Of a DNA stretch of 64,000 nt, positions 23,011 to 33,797 are shown one piece after another. A program made the translations under genes and the position numbers. This DNA is from Beroe forskalii (taxonomy: Eukaryota > Ctenophora > Nuda > Beroida > Beroidae): positions 124,001-188,000 of the forward strand of contig WFMF01000290.1 in the NCBI GenBank assembly GCA_011033025.1. The letters run 5' to 3'. Each line of letters begins with the position of its first letter. Positions within the stretch are counted from its first letter, which is position 1. The notes under the pieces are model-generated. The model did no database searches. It was not told the origin of the DNA and was given only the letters and a program-made list of their open reading frames with translations.

Positions 23011-23500
23011 CGGCCCCAAAATCCCTTCACTTACATGATATGTTCAGTTAAGGTTAAACCTATATTGCAAGAAAATAGACCGAGAAAATACCGCTATTTT
23101 ATTTCTTAAAAGTTAAAGCTTTAGAAGTTCCTCCGTTAGATAATATCGACAAGCTTCTATCAGAAGTGATGAGGTTGACTTCTAGCAACTACAACCACTA
23201 CTATGGAAGGTATAGACAAACCAAGCAAACTCCAATTTCATGATTACTTTGTGGTAGTGGTTGCTCGTGGGATTACCATCACGAGTTCAATAGCGAAGGT
23301 CAGGTGATTCTTAACACTGATTACTCTGCTCGAAAGTATCATAGGAAATACAAAAAAGTTCATCTTCTTAATAAGATGAATCTTGCTAATGGAAGGATCG
23401 ATGATCCTCGCCGGTTCATTTTTCTATGATATTTATTTTCTGAAAGGCAGTAAGCAATTTCGAGATTAGTCACATGAACTATCACGTGAATACTAGCCAT
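23011..23500. other. Non-coding stretch right of duplication copy 1
   Basis: No exon or repeat recognised. It ends in the TATA-containing segment at 23,508. Confidence 0.4.
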
Positions 23501-23507
23501 TTTCCCT

Positions 23508-23520
23508 TTATAAGAGCGGG
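23508..23520 (+). promoter_or_regulatory. Putative TATA-box promoter
   Basis: CCCTTTATAAGAGCGGGGA gives a consensus TATA box followed by a GC-rich stretch. An ATG with a signal/anchor-like frame begins about 210 bp downstream at 23,721. It could serve the coiled-coil/EGF gene or be the promoter of an unrecognised repeat. Confidence 0.35.
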
Positions 23521-23720
23521 GACGCAGAGCTTGAGCTCAGTGAAGGAACCGACACCAGCTGGTGAATCAGTTCCTTCCCTCTCAAGACTGGAGTACTGTA
23601 GGATCTAAACTCAAGATAGCCATCTAGCTCGCTGCTTCAACCCCTCACCAGAGGAGAGGAAGTTTTGGTAGCGAGTCGTTATCTTGAGCAGTTTTCACAG
23701 GACTCAACCGTTTGTTGAAA

Positions 23721-23851
23721 ATGAAAGCAAGATTTATTGGCTATCGTATTAAAGCTATAAGTATTTCGTTCTATTTGTTTGCGCTCTCCATTTGTTTGTT
23801 TTATTGTCTCCCTCAGTTTCCAACTGAATTTCCATCTGACCAAGAATCACG
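23721..23851 (+). CDS. Possible first exon: signal peptide or membrane anchor
   Basis: The frame starts MKARFIGYRIKAISISFYLF, then ALSICLFYCLP: a basic N-terminus followed by a hydrophobic stretch at about residues 12-30, as in a signal peptide or type II anchor. The frame meets a donor-like CG|GTAGTG at 23,852. It ends in phase 2, whereas the first coiled-coil exon at 25,975 reads best in phase 0, so at least one unseen exon would be needed. Link to that gene is inference. Confidence 0.3.
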
Positions 23852-23852
23852 G

Positions 23853-25974
23853 TAGTGGGCTAAATGACTGAAGTTAACCCAAGCCAATTGACATTTCCTT
23901 TTAAGATCTATGAAAGAGTTCTCTCGGCGAGGCTCATAAGGCTAGGTGGCTAGCCTACGAATCGAACAGCATTGATATTCTCTACTTCTCTAGAACCTAA
24001 AACGCATACCCCTAGATCCAACTTAATATCGCCTAAAAATCTCCATATTCACAATGGAGCTGATACAAAAAGAACCCATTTGCCCATAGCCGTGATTCGG
24101 TCATTGAGTTTCACCGGAACTGAAGGGAGGCATTCCTGCGAGCCCACTGCTGAATCGATTAATGGCTCAATCTCATGAAAAACAACGCTTAGGAATGAAA
24201 TACTTACAACTTTCCATTCGTCAACATTATATTACGATTGAGAGTATTTTTGGCATAGACTATATGGTAGTACCGCAAATCGTATTGCTATTTTCCATTG
24301 TTACATATTTATTAGAACGTCATCAACTAGTGCCATCAATTTTTGGCGCGCTCAATTTTGCGTACATTGCATACATATTATTGAACAGTTCGTAGTCACA
24401 TAACTTGTAGTGCCTTCGAAATTGTAACTAGTTGCTAAATCGATGAGAATTGAGGGGGCTTTTGTTATTCGATATACCCCCAAGTTTGCCTATCTTTCAA
24501 AGTTTCAATGGGGCCTCGAGCCGCTCCAGTCTATTCAACAAAATGCTCAAATGGATGCTGCTCGTAGGCTGGTCGAAACCACTTCACCCATGATCCATTT
24601 CCTATATTATGATCAGATTATTACTTTAATAGCTCCAACGGACTTCATCATAGCAAAAAACCACATCACAACCACCACAACATTTGTTTATTGGTTTATT
24701 TATATACAAATTGCCTTCTATCCTAGTGAAAGTGTCATTTGCAGACACAAAAACAGCTATTTTCACCGCAAAGTCGTGTTTGCATAGACAGCCCTGTTAA
24801 CGGCTGTATCTCGGGTGTCGAGCACATACTTAGCAAAGAAAGGAGAGTTCACAAGAATATTTCACTCAGTTCTGATTGATAATTTGAATATTATGTCAAG
24901 GGCAGCCTGAAAAGTCTAGAATTTATGTAGTGTCACGTGATTAGCTCTCAATAGTGCTTAAACTTTCAGTAGAAATTAGGCTACGATTAAACGATTAGCC
25001 GTCAATCGCGTTACTTCTTCGTTTATCTTCTTCTTCTTCTTTAGTTGAAAGCTTAGTTTTATTATGGTTTGTAAATAATAAATCTACTCTACCATAATAC
25101 GAAAAGAAAGGAAGTTAGCGTTTTCTAGATAGCTATCTAGTGAGTTCTAGTGAATTATCAAGCGAGTTCTGGTGAATGTGAGCTATCTTTTTCTAAGGAC
25201 TACTTAGAATAATATAGTGATATACGAAAACTATTGTTTCTAGCGTTATTACCGTTGATATCTCGCTACGTGACTAACATTCGCTTTTAGTTTTGCAGCT
25301 ATAGGGAGGGCATTTCAGCAAAATCCCATTAATGCGAACCACCGATGAGCGCCGATTCGGCGCCTATGATTTATAAGCGGAGTACAGGCGCTTATCGGCG
25401 CCGATAATGGAAAAATTATTTTCAGCTCCTATTGGTGCCTATAATAAATGGGATTTTAACACTGTTAAAATCCCATTCATTTATTATATGCACCAATAGG
25501 CGCTGAAAAGTGCTGTTAATAACAGCATTTCCGTTTCCCAGTCTTACTTGAGGCGGGGGCAGCACTACGCGGACGCCTAGATAGCCAAATGATGCTCTTA
25601 AGGTTTCGCAGGGAAGTTGAGGCTTACGCATAGAATATTTTCTGGAGTCATTTTGAGTGATGCCCCGATTGCTAACAAATTCATCAGAAAATAACGCAAG
25701 GTTTTTGAGGGTAGGGAATCAATGACAAAATGACGTAGATGAAGAAGCGATATGATAATTAGGGCAACTCTATTGACTCTATTCCTAATAAAACTCATCC
25801 TAGGAATCGTAAGAAAATAATTTGATTATGGTTTCCATAAGCCAAATTTCAATCATCATGTCATGATTATGTGCTGCCTATTTGAGCATTGATATTGAAA
25901 TAATCTCCCGAGAGCAAGAGTTAATTTTCGTTTTTACTGCCAGTTGCGAATCTCACCAATTTTAACGATTTCAG
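23853..25974. other. Stretch without recognised gene; contains foldback at its right
   Basis: Two open frames (24,162-24,395 and 24,443-24,787) lack recognisable domains or splice context. The part from 25,320 is rich in palindromes such as GCGCCGATTCGGCGC. No RNA gene seen. Confidence 0.4.
25419..25510. repeat. Long hairpin (about 42-bp arms)
   Basis: TTTTCAGCTCCTATTGGTGC..ATAAATGGGATTTTAACA is followed almost at once by its inverse TGTTAAAATCCCATTCATTTAT..GCACCAATAGGCGCTGAAAA. Near-perfect arms with almost no loop; cruciform-forming. Probably a foldback element core. Confidence 0.7.
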
Positions 25975-28900
25975 ATGGAAGCACAACACTCTGACACAAA
26001 AGAATCCCAAATACACGACTCCTTATCACAGGTTTGATTGGATTAGTTTGATTTCATTTTTACGATAGTAAGGTGGTGCAGTTGTTAAAGAGGTCAGTCG
26101 TTGGGCCTTACAAACGCGAGACCGCAAGTTCAAATCCCTTCGCTGACCACAGTGCAACCACTCTTCAGTCGCAAATATATGGGAGCTGTAATGACTGTCC
26201 CCATGTGTAGATTGCTGCTTGATTGCTGTAAAATTCTAACAAAAGATAAGAATTTTCATAAATTGTTTTATCAGAATATTTTTCAAAATTTTCAAATGTC
26301 TTAACGGGGAGGGTGTTGAATAACTGTCCCCCACTGTAGTAAGAATCCAAAAAATGCAATGCCTCCCCCGTCTATTTGAGGCTGAAGAGTATGTAACATT
26401 CTAATCTGATGTAGTACCTACGTAACGTGATAATATTTCGTAATTTCAGATCCAAAAGACACTCCACCTGCATTCAGATATAATTTCACAGGTGAAATAC
26501 TTTCCTGTTTGCAAATGTTTTCCTAACCACCATAACTAAAAAGTGAGAATCGTGACATAGTAAACTCTGTCACCAACAAAGGTCGATCAAAGACAAAAAC
26601 ATGATTTAAGAGCTTCAAAAATAGAGAGTTTGAAACAATTTCTTAATTTTTCGCAATTTACCTGCGTCTCACCCAGATGAGTCACCAGATAAACGAGTTG
26701 ACGCTACACGTCACTGAGTTGGAACACACCAAGGAAGGTCTCCTCTCCAAGGTGCACACCCTCGAAACCCAGCTGCGGTGCGTTATGACGTCATCGCCCC
26801 AAACCTGCAGTTACTCCGAGGAGTGTATGAACAGGGGCACTCTCACGCCGGTTAGTGCATGAACAGGGCACTCTCACGCCGGTTAGTGTATGAACAGGGG
26901 CACTCTCACGCCGGTTAGTGCATGAACAGGGGCACTCTCACGCCGGTTAGTGCATGAATAGGGGCACTCTCACGCCGGTTTGTGCATGAACAGGGGCACT
27001 CTCACGCCGGTTAGTGCATGAACAGAGGCACTCTCACGCCGGTTAGTGCATGAACAGGGGCACTCTCACGCCGGTTAGTGTAAGAACAGGGGCACTCTCA
27101 CGCCGGTTAGTGCATGAACAGGGGCACTCTCACGCCGGTTAGTGTATGAACAGGGGCACTCTCACGCCGGTTAGTGTATGAACAGGGGCACTCTCACGCC
27201 GGTTAGTGCATGAACAGGGCACTCTCACGCCGGTTAGTGCATGAGCAGGATCACTCTTTTTAGGCAATAAGTTACTTAGATAACGGTCCTGACATGAACT
27301 AAATAAACTAAGCAAATGATAACCTTGACAGGAAGGAAAGTGCATCTGCAACGAAGGGTACACCGGAACGAAGTGCGAGCGAGACATAGACGAGTGTCAG
27401 AGCAGCCCTTGCAAAAACAACGGTAGGAAAGAACAACATTATATGTCAGGATATAAAGGAGGGTAGATGTTGGGGGTACCACACCCTTATGGGAGTGTTA
27501 ATAACCACACCCTCATGACAGTGTTAATAACCACGCCCTTACTGGAGTGTTAATAACATTTGTAAATATAGAAGCAACTTAGCAGGGTGTGAGGGAAGAT
27601 TAGTTTTTCAATTATTATTATCGGTCCCCAAAGGCCCTGTCTGATACCATATGAGATCATCAAGCGTGAAACAATTGTAATTTCTTCATTAACCACTTAT
27701 TCGTGTTTTTACCAGATCGGAATTCCAATTATTCGTGTTTTTTGCGTCTGAAGAGTTTGTTCAGGGCGCTGTGTGAATACTATTGGCTCCTACACCTGTG
27801 TGTGTACGCTGGATTTCTACGGGTCCCAGTGTCAGGACCGCTACGACGACTGTTCACCAAACCCTTGCAACAACGGGGAGTAACAATATGAACCTACATG
27901 CCATAGTTTATGCTGCAACAACAACTTCATAGTTCATACTGTGGAGCATGAAATTGAGTAATTCACTGCTGTTAAACGCAATGATGAAACGGTATGGCTT
28001 TGCAATGATCATGTTAACGCATAAATCATGTCAATCAGCTAATCAATGTTTAATGTTTATCCCTAAACGTTATTGATTGTGAAAACTGCAGGGGAATGCG
28101 TTTCACTTGACAGAAGGAAGAAAGGAGTCCCACATTTCCACTGTAGCTGTCCTGGCTGGACGTTCAACAACAACGACGAACCTTGCGCACAGGTGAGTTG
28201 TTAGCATGGTTTTATCATGATGAAAACTTGCTGCCGCTATGTTAAACTCCATCGTGCTACAATTATCTGCAACCGAATTCCATGTTTTGTTTAATCTCAA
28301 CAGGATATTGATGAGTGCACAAACATGTACGACTACTGCGCTATTGATACCGTCAGCTGCCACAACTCTCCTGGATCCTACCAATGCACGTGCCCAGTGA
28401 GTACTCGATTCTTCCAATTACCATGGTGATGCAATAACCATGGTAACGCAACTGCATGGTAACGCAATAACCATGGCAACACAATTACCATGGCAACACA
28501 ATTACCATGGCAACACAATTACCATGGCAACACAATTAGAGTAGTAATTGGTTGATTGACAAATCGAGCGCCGAAGGCGCAAGATTTTGTCAATCAACCA
28601 ATTACGCTCTAATTTTTCACTGAAATGAAAATACGCATCGAATGGCGTCAAAAAATTTGACACAGGCATGCAATTTCGGGCACTTCCACCCACGTGACTC
28701 TCGGAGCCAATAGCAACACGCTATCAGCCCCGCATGACTGTGTCCTATGGCTCTTACGCGGTACAACGTGACTGAAATGCCTAAGCGCTATTGGTTATTA
28801 TGATACTCCCCGTGACACTCATACTGATCCCTACGCCACGTGACGAGGTCATGTAAAGATGCCGTTAAATAACGGATCGATGTTTCATAATAGCACGCTC

Positions 28901-30402
28901 TATCGTTGTTATTACTAAATAATTTAACGGTCTACCAGAAAGAGCATTGAATTACAGTAGAGGGAAGTTGAATCATTTCCTCTCGTCCGTAGTACAAATT
29001 TGTAGCTCATTGATACCTATCCTGAATTCCAAAACTTTTAACTCCAAGCTTGCTTCCTCCTTCATGATCAAATTTTAGTCTATAATCATTAATCAAATCA
29101 GAAGAATTCGCTGCTTTTTCTGGTAGTTTCTATTTTTAATTCCACCCCACGAAAGCATGAAGATTTTACATGTTTCGATAAGCAATGCCGTTGTGATAGC
29201 ATAAATCAAAATGTGTTCCACTTCCAGTCGAGGAATTCAATGCGCCTTTTTTCATGAAATTATGTGAGCGGTGCGATATCGACCACATATCCGAAGCTAT
29301 GCTGGATATTACAATTTATAACTTTCTAGGCTTTAAAATTACCAGCCGGGGCGTATCATTATCACAAATGTTTTCTCATCAATCGCCGGTTGGAATGACG
29401 CCAGTATGCTATCTTTATTGATCTAAAAGTGAAAAGTTGATTACATCTAAACGCCACCGAAGAGAATTAGGCAAGTAGGATGACGTCATAATCAAAGCTC
29501 AATGTAGCGAGTTGATGGCGCTGATTGTCTAGCGCTGCGTTTAACCGCAAGTTGAGCTGAGCATACAGGATACAGTTGTAGTATGTTGAGAGCAGTTCGC
29601 GTCGTTATCTTATTTGTTGGCAGTTAGAGTGTCGTCGGTATGCTATCATAGACAGTGAGTTAGTGACGTTTAACCGCATGTTATTTTTTATCAATCTATG
29701 GGTTAAGTGCTGTGAGGGGCCTGCTTATAAGCACGTGACACCTGTCACGTGCGAATCAGCTCACACAAGGTATGTCATGTGAGCATCACATGGCTACCAC
29801 GTGGTTGTGACGAGGTTGCGCGGGCAGAACGGTGAAAAATTACCATGGTAACGTTATCACCAATGTGGTAACTCAATAAACATAGTATCGAAACCACCAT
29901 GGTAACGCAATTACCATGGTAACGCAATTACCATGGTAACGCAATTACCATGGTAACGCAATAACCATGATAACGCAATCACCATGGTTACGCAATTACC
30001 ATGGTAACGCGAACATTATGGTTATCAATCACCTTGGTATGAAAACTACCATGGTAACGCAATTACCATGGTAACGCAATCACCACTGTTACGCAATCAC
30101 TACTGTAACGCAATCACCATGATAACGCAATTACCATGGTAACACAACTACGCGTCTGTTCAATTACCATGGTAACAGCAATTTCGCGTGCTTATTGAAC
30201 TAGGCACAAAACAGCGGTTTGCCCAACTATTCAGCTACAATGTTACTACACCGAATTGCCATACCTATGAAGCTAGATAACTGATATACTTTCAGGACGG
30301 ATATTTCGGCTCAGGAAAGATAGTAGACGGGGGATGCGCCCTGATTGAGGACTGTTCCTCAGATCCCTGCCACAACGGAAAGTGTCACGAACTCGAAGTT
30401 GG
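25975..30402 (+). CDS. Coiled-coil and EGF-repeat protein exons (partial)
   Basis: Exons: 25975-26031 and 26450-26491 (short heptad-like peptides ending HDSLSQ and SDIISQ), 26677-26850 (coiled coil [20 protein letters not shown], then a Cys-containing segment), 27332-27422, 27765-27875, 28092-28192, 28304-28396, 30296-30402. The later exons encode EGF-like repeats, for example [57 protein letters not shown] and CHNGKC; DIDEC starts are calcium-binding EGF signatures. Such proteins are secreted or on the cell surface, so these exons cannot belong to the cytoplasmic PDZ protein around them. Phases agree throughout, except that the exon ending at 27,875 needs a GG instead of GT donor. The first exon is not secure and no downstream exon or stop was found, so the gene may be a fragment. 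Confidence 0.7.
26066..26155 (+). mobile_element. tRNA-like SINE head
   Basis: TGGTGCAGTTGTTAAAGAGG resembles an A box and GTTCAAATCCC at 26,128-26,138 is a B box, at tRNA-like spacing. The stems are degenerate, so this is a tRNA-derived repeat or tRNA pseudogene, in the intron between two coiled-coil exons. Confidence 0.45.
26826..27250 (+). repeat. 32-bp minisatellite built from an exon-intron (donor) junction
   Basis: About thirteen units of 31-32 bp, each GAACAGGGGCACTCTCACGC, then CG|GTTAGTG(C/T)AT. The first unit is the coding end of the exon that stops at 26,850 and its true donor; the others repeat exon end plus donor into the intron. Confidence 0.92.
28418..28532. repeat. ACCATGG-type palindromic minisatellite
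   Basis: Units of 17-18 bp with TTACCATGG(C/T)AAC and related forms begin about 20 bp after the donor of the EGF exon ending at 28,396. Related to the arrays at 111-423, 945-1,238 and 29,838-30,176 through the ACC-(AT)-GGTAAC core. Confidence 0.8.
28533..28614. mobile_element. Foldback hairpin with GAA-loop top
   Basis: AATTAGAG..GTAATTGGTTGATTGACAAA and TTTTGTCAATCAACCAATTAC..CTCTAATT are inverted; the apex is GCGCCGAAGGCGC. Probably a minimal MITE, placed directly after the palindromic array. Confidence 0.65.
28615..29837. other. EGF-gene intron, no further feature
   Basis: Intronic sequence between EGF exons at 28,396 and 30,296. I see no exon; minor CACGTG-like motifs only (29,730-29,805). 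Confidence 0.4.
29838..30176. repeat. 17-bp minisatellite of TTACCATGGTAA palindromes
   Basis: About nineteen units of AATTACCATGGTAACGC and variants. The half-sites read ATTACC and GGTAAC, one base short of the perfect X-box of the left arrays. It ends about 120 bp before the EGF exon at 30,296. Confidence 0.88.
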
Positions 30403-30699
30403 GTAAGTACTGAATATGCTGATTGTTGGTAAGGAATTACCTTAGTACATGAAATTAAGTAAGCAGAAAATTAAGCACTCCAGCCGCCAAAAATGCTTAA
30501 TTTGATGTAGCGTATTAATGTGCTTTCTTAATTAAATGGTCCAACATTAAATGCGTTCTTAATTTATTTCAAAATCAAATTAAAAGGTGAATCGCGCATA
30601 TTTAACCATGTTATGAGGTAATCAGACAAAGAAATGTGATTCAGAAGTGATACACCAGTACCTAATTGATTTAGGATAGTATGATTAATAAAATAAAAT

Positions 30700-31251
30700 T
30701 CAATCTGAATCCGACTCAGCTTGCATCGGGATCGTTACATCATCGTCTGCGTCATTTTCCATGTCTTCATCTGATTTCTCAGTGCTGCCATCTACCATGA
30801 TCTTCTTAATCCCCTCCAGTATTTCAGCTGACTGATCATCACACCTTTTCTCAAAGTCATAATTCGATTGGACATAATTCCGCAGAACCAGAAACTTTTT
30901 AACGTCAGACCAACTTACAGCAACATTAGACTTTATCTCTAAACCGCCTTGAGTGAGCGGGGATCGATAAGCTTTCGCCTCCAACACTTCGGCTGTAACC
31001 TTGCAACCATGTTCAATAGCAAAATGAACATATCTTGAAAGTTCTATCGGAACATGGCCAACGACTCGAGATTGCTCTGTACCATCTGCCGCTTGAAATT
31101 TCTTGATCACAGCGACTGCAAACCGATCATGCGGGTTCTGTTTTTCCTGGATTAGAGTGAGATGTTCTCCAGGAAATGGATTCCAGTCTTTATGATAGAC
31201 ATGGTACCCTCTTATACCCATTACGAAGTTAAATGTAACAAAAACTGACAT
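30700..31251 (-). CDS. Stand-alone HIRAN-like domain protein
   Basis: Intronless frame of 183 residues. Residues about 10-110 have the HIRAN pattern: GIRGYHVYHKDWNPFPGEHL, LIQEKQNPHDRFAVAVIKKF, VVGHVPIELSRYVHFAIEHG, VTAEVLEAK. HIRAN domains are small DNA-binding domains, best known at the N-terminus of SMARCAD1-like/HLTF helicases, where they bind 3' DNA ends. Here no helicase follows; the C-terminus is acidic (ENDADDDV...ESDSD). Similar one-domain proteins (RGYHVY ... SRYV.. ... LPQGGLE) are common predicted proteins in several invertebrates; role unknown. It lies right of the last EGF exon, on the opposite strand. Confidence 0.7.
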   Translation of the reverse strand: MSVFVTFNFVMGIRGYHVYHKDWNPFPGEHLTLIQEKQNPHDRFAVAVIKKFQAADGTEQSRVVGHVPIELSRYVHFAIEHGCKVTAEVLEAKAYRSPLTQGGLEIKSNVAVSWSDVKKFLVLRNYVQSNYDFEKRCDDQSAEILEGIKKIMVDGSTEKSDEDMENDADDDVTIPMQAESDSD

Positions 31252-32646
31252 ATCAGCAAGAGCATAAATTTTCTGTACGGGTTGGGGTGGTGCGATCGTA
31301 AAACTGAAGGATCAGATATTTAAATTTAATGATATTATGATATTAATATGGAGAGCATTCTATCAAAGTTTAAAATTCGTATCCTTGTGTTGCACTGCAC
31401 CATGTCGGCATCAGCTCCAAATTTGTAAGGTAATTATCCTAACCCACAATCAAATTTATACTGAAAAAGTAGAAATATGGGAAAGTTGCTCATCTCAATC
31501 ACACAATTTTGTCATGCATTGCTGCTTTCTCTCCTAGGTACTTAGTAGGTAATGTAGTTTTGACGATGCCATGGATGAACAATTCTTATATCGACGGGAT
31601 TTTAAATTTCCTCTATTTTTTCAAAGTTAATTAGCAATTAAAAAGTCAAGCAATTCGCGGCCATTAGGTACGCAGTTTTATTATTGTTAGATGTTTGTTC
31701 GATTTCATTCGCAATGGTACTTACAACTGCCATTTTATTATCAATTGCTCCATCAACTTTGTAACTGATTAGTCATAAAGCAGAGCGGTTACCTATCTAT
31801 TAGAATCAGCCCTGATAATCAGCGTCCAAAATCATCTACCTATATCATTTTCCCTAATTTGCCAAATTTTCCATTTGATTCCATTGCCTATATAAATATA
31901 ATCATGTCCGTCAATCGATAGGAACTAGGTATAAGACATTATATTTTGCTATATTATCATGTCCGTCTTTAATCAGGTCTACCCATATATTTTTCGAGCT
32001 AATTATGTCAATTAGAAAAATTTGGCTCTTTTGGGATTTTCAGTCTACTTTATAACAATACAGTGCGACGTCACTTGACATTGGTTTTCACTTTATTCTG
32101 GCCAAACGAATCGCTCCTACCAAAACCCTTGCCCCAGACCCAAACCTAACCCTAACACTAACAGAAACCAAAAACAGTTGCATTTGCGTTTCGGTGGCGG
32201 GTCATGTGACCAAACCAGATTTTCCTCATTAATTTGCAGGAATTTATTTTTATCCTGTGTCATGTGGGGTGATTCGGAATCAGCGTCAAAATATGGCGAT
32301 GGTTTTAATAAACCTGTAATCCATATTGCCCTTTCATACTCTTACAGAATTTACGACATTGTACTTCATCGTGATTTACCTTATCGGACAAAATTGTCAC
32401 GGTCCGTGATGGGGTAGAATTTATAGGGTAAAGACACATAATTTCTCTTAAAACACACAAATAATAAAATTTTCAAGGAAATTGTACTTCTTTTTCATAC
32501 ATAGTACCTGCAATATGGAAATGTATCAAACTGATTAACGAAAAATATTCAAAATCTTCAATTCAAGTATCCAAATTGTGGAGGACAATGGGAAAAATTG
32601 AGCCGATAATTTCGAATCTTTGTTGAAATTTAAAGTGGCAGGATGG
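31252..32646. other. AT-rich stretch, no gene recognised
   Basis: No exon, RNA gene or clear repeat. CCCAAACCTAACCCTAACACTAAC at 32,138-32,161 is too short and irregular to be telomeric. Confidence 0.45.
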
Positions 32647-32727
32647 CCAAAGATTACGTTCAAACACCTTTTTAATTTCAAACTTCCAATCATAATACCT
32701 AGGTAAATAGGTATGTATCTTACAGCT

Positions 32728-33597
32728 TTACAGCTTTATAGGCCTATATTGAGCCAGCAAATCATTGTCGGAGCCAAGACATTGATTACAGTACTTGTAG
32801 TATTCCACCTCATTGACCATGTATTCTCTGACCTTGTCCTGAGCTGCCAAATCATGCAGGAGGCACTCATTGGTCTTATTCCGTGGTCTGTTGGTCGGTA
32901 CATTAGTGTAGTTGTACACTACTCTCCGTGTTTGTAGTCCCCCTATTTCACCCATGTAATTAACGTAATCTGTCCAGCTATTCTCAAATGGAAAGCACTT
33001 CACTGTAATGTTTGGGTGCTCGAATAAACTGGATGGGAATCGTGATAGATTGAGAAGGCTTCCTTTAACTGATTTGATAAGCTTTTCTCGAGATTCATGA
33101 CATATGAAGTCCTTCCTTTGTAGTTACACTGGGACAGTAAGTGGTCGATTGGTTCACGACATGGGACGTGCAACTGAAGAGGATAGACTGATATTTTCTC
33201 AAAATCCTCACCCATGCATCGGCATCTGATTCCAAACTAATTCAATCACAGTCATGGAAGCCTATGTTTGAGAAATAATATCCAAAAGGTTTCATTTTAT
33301 TCGGGGCACTGGGAAAGCGTAGGAGGAGGCTTTGTAGCCACATACCTCTCATACCTCAGTGCCATCACCCTGTTAATATTGGATCCAGCTGTTTAGCCAT
33401 GTGCACATGCCCGTATATGACAGGTGGGAATTGGTACTTATGAGTGTCTGCCCTAGATCCACAAGCATTCCGTCATTTGTCTCTGTCTTGAGGGTGTGTA
33501 GTGGAATACTGCTATGAAAACAAATGCAATCGTCACCAGACAAGCAGCACGGAGGTTTGCTCGGGTTATCTTGACTGTTATGTCCTGGAAAACCATC
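32728..33597 (-). pseudogene. Frameshifted copy of the sulfotransferase-like gene
   Basis: Aligns along its length with 16,968-17,846. Single-base losses break the frame at several points, for example at about 33,119 (CCTTTGTAG versus CCTTTTGTAG), 33,316, 33,346, 33,393 and 33,440. The intact C-terminal part (91 residues from 33,003) and the 3'-phosphate motif region survive in separate frames. One-base losses in short runs could also be sequencing errors, so true loss of function needs read support. Confidence 0.75.
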
Positions 33598-33797
33598 GCC
33601 TATGATCAGTGTTTATTTGATTATGGTAGGTAATATCTTTGTTGTTCATTTATTTCCCGTGAAAGATGATATCGTATCATATGAACGGAACAACAACTGA
33701 AAGTTCATGATTACAAATACCCTTTCACTAGGCAACGGATAAGGATTAAAGGATTAATTAAGTAATAGACTGGTCGCCAAAATAAAGTATTATATAA

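Noticed and set aside
26826..27250. CRISPR-like regular repeats
   Set aside because: Units are contiguous without unique spacers and derive from an exon-donor junction in an animal gene.
32138..32161. Telomeric repeat
   Set aside because: Only about two CCTAAC steps with irregular spacing.
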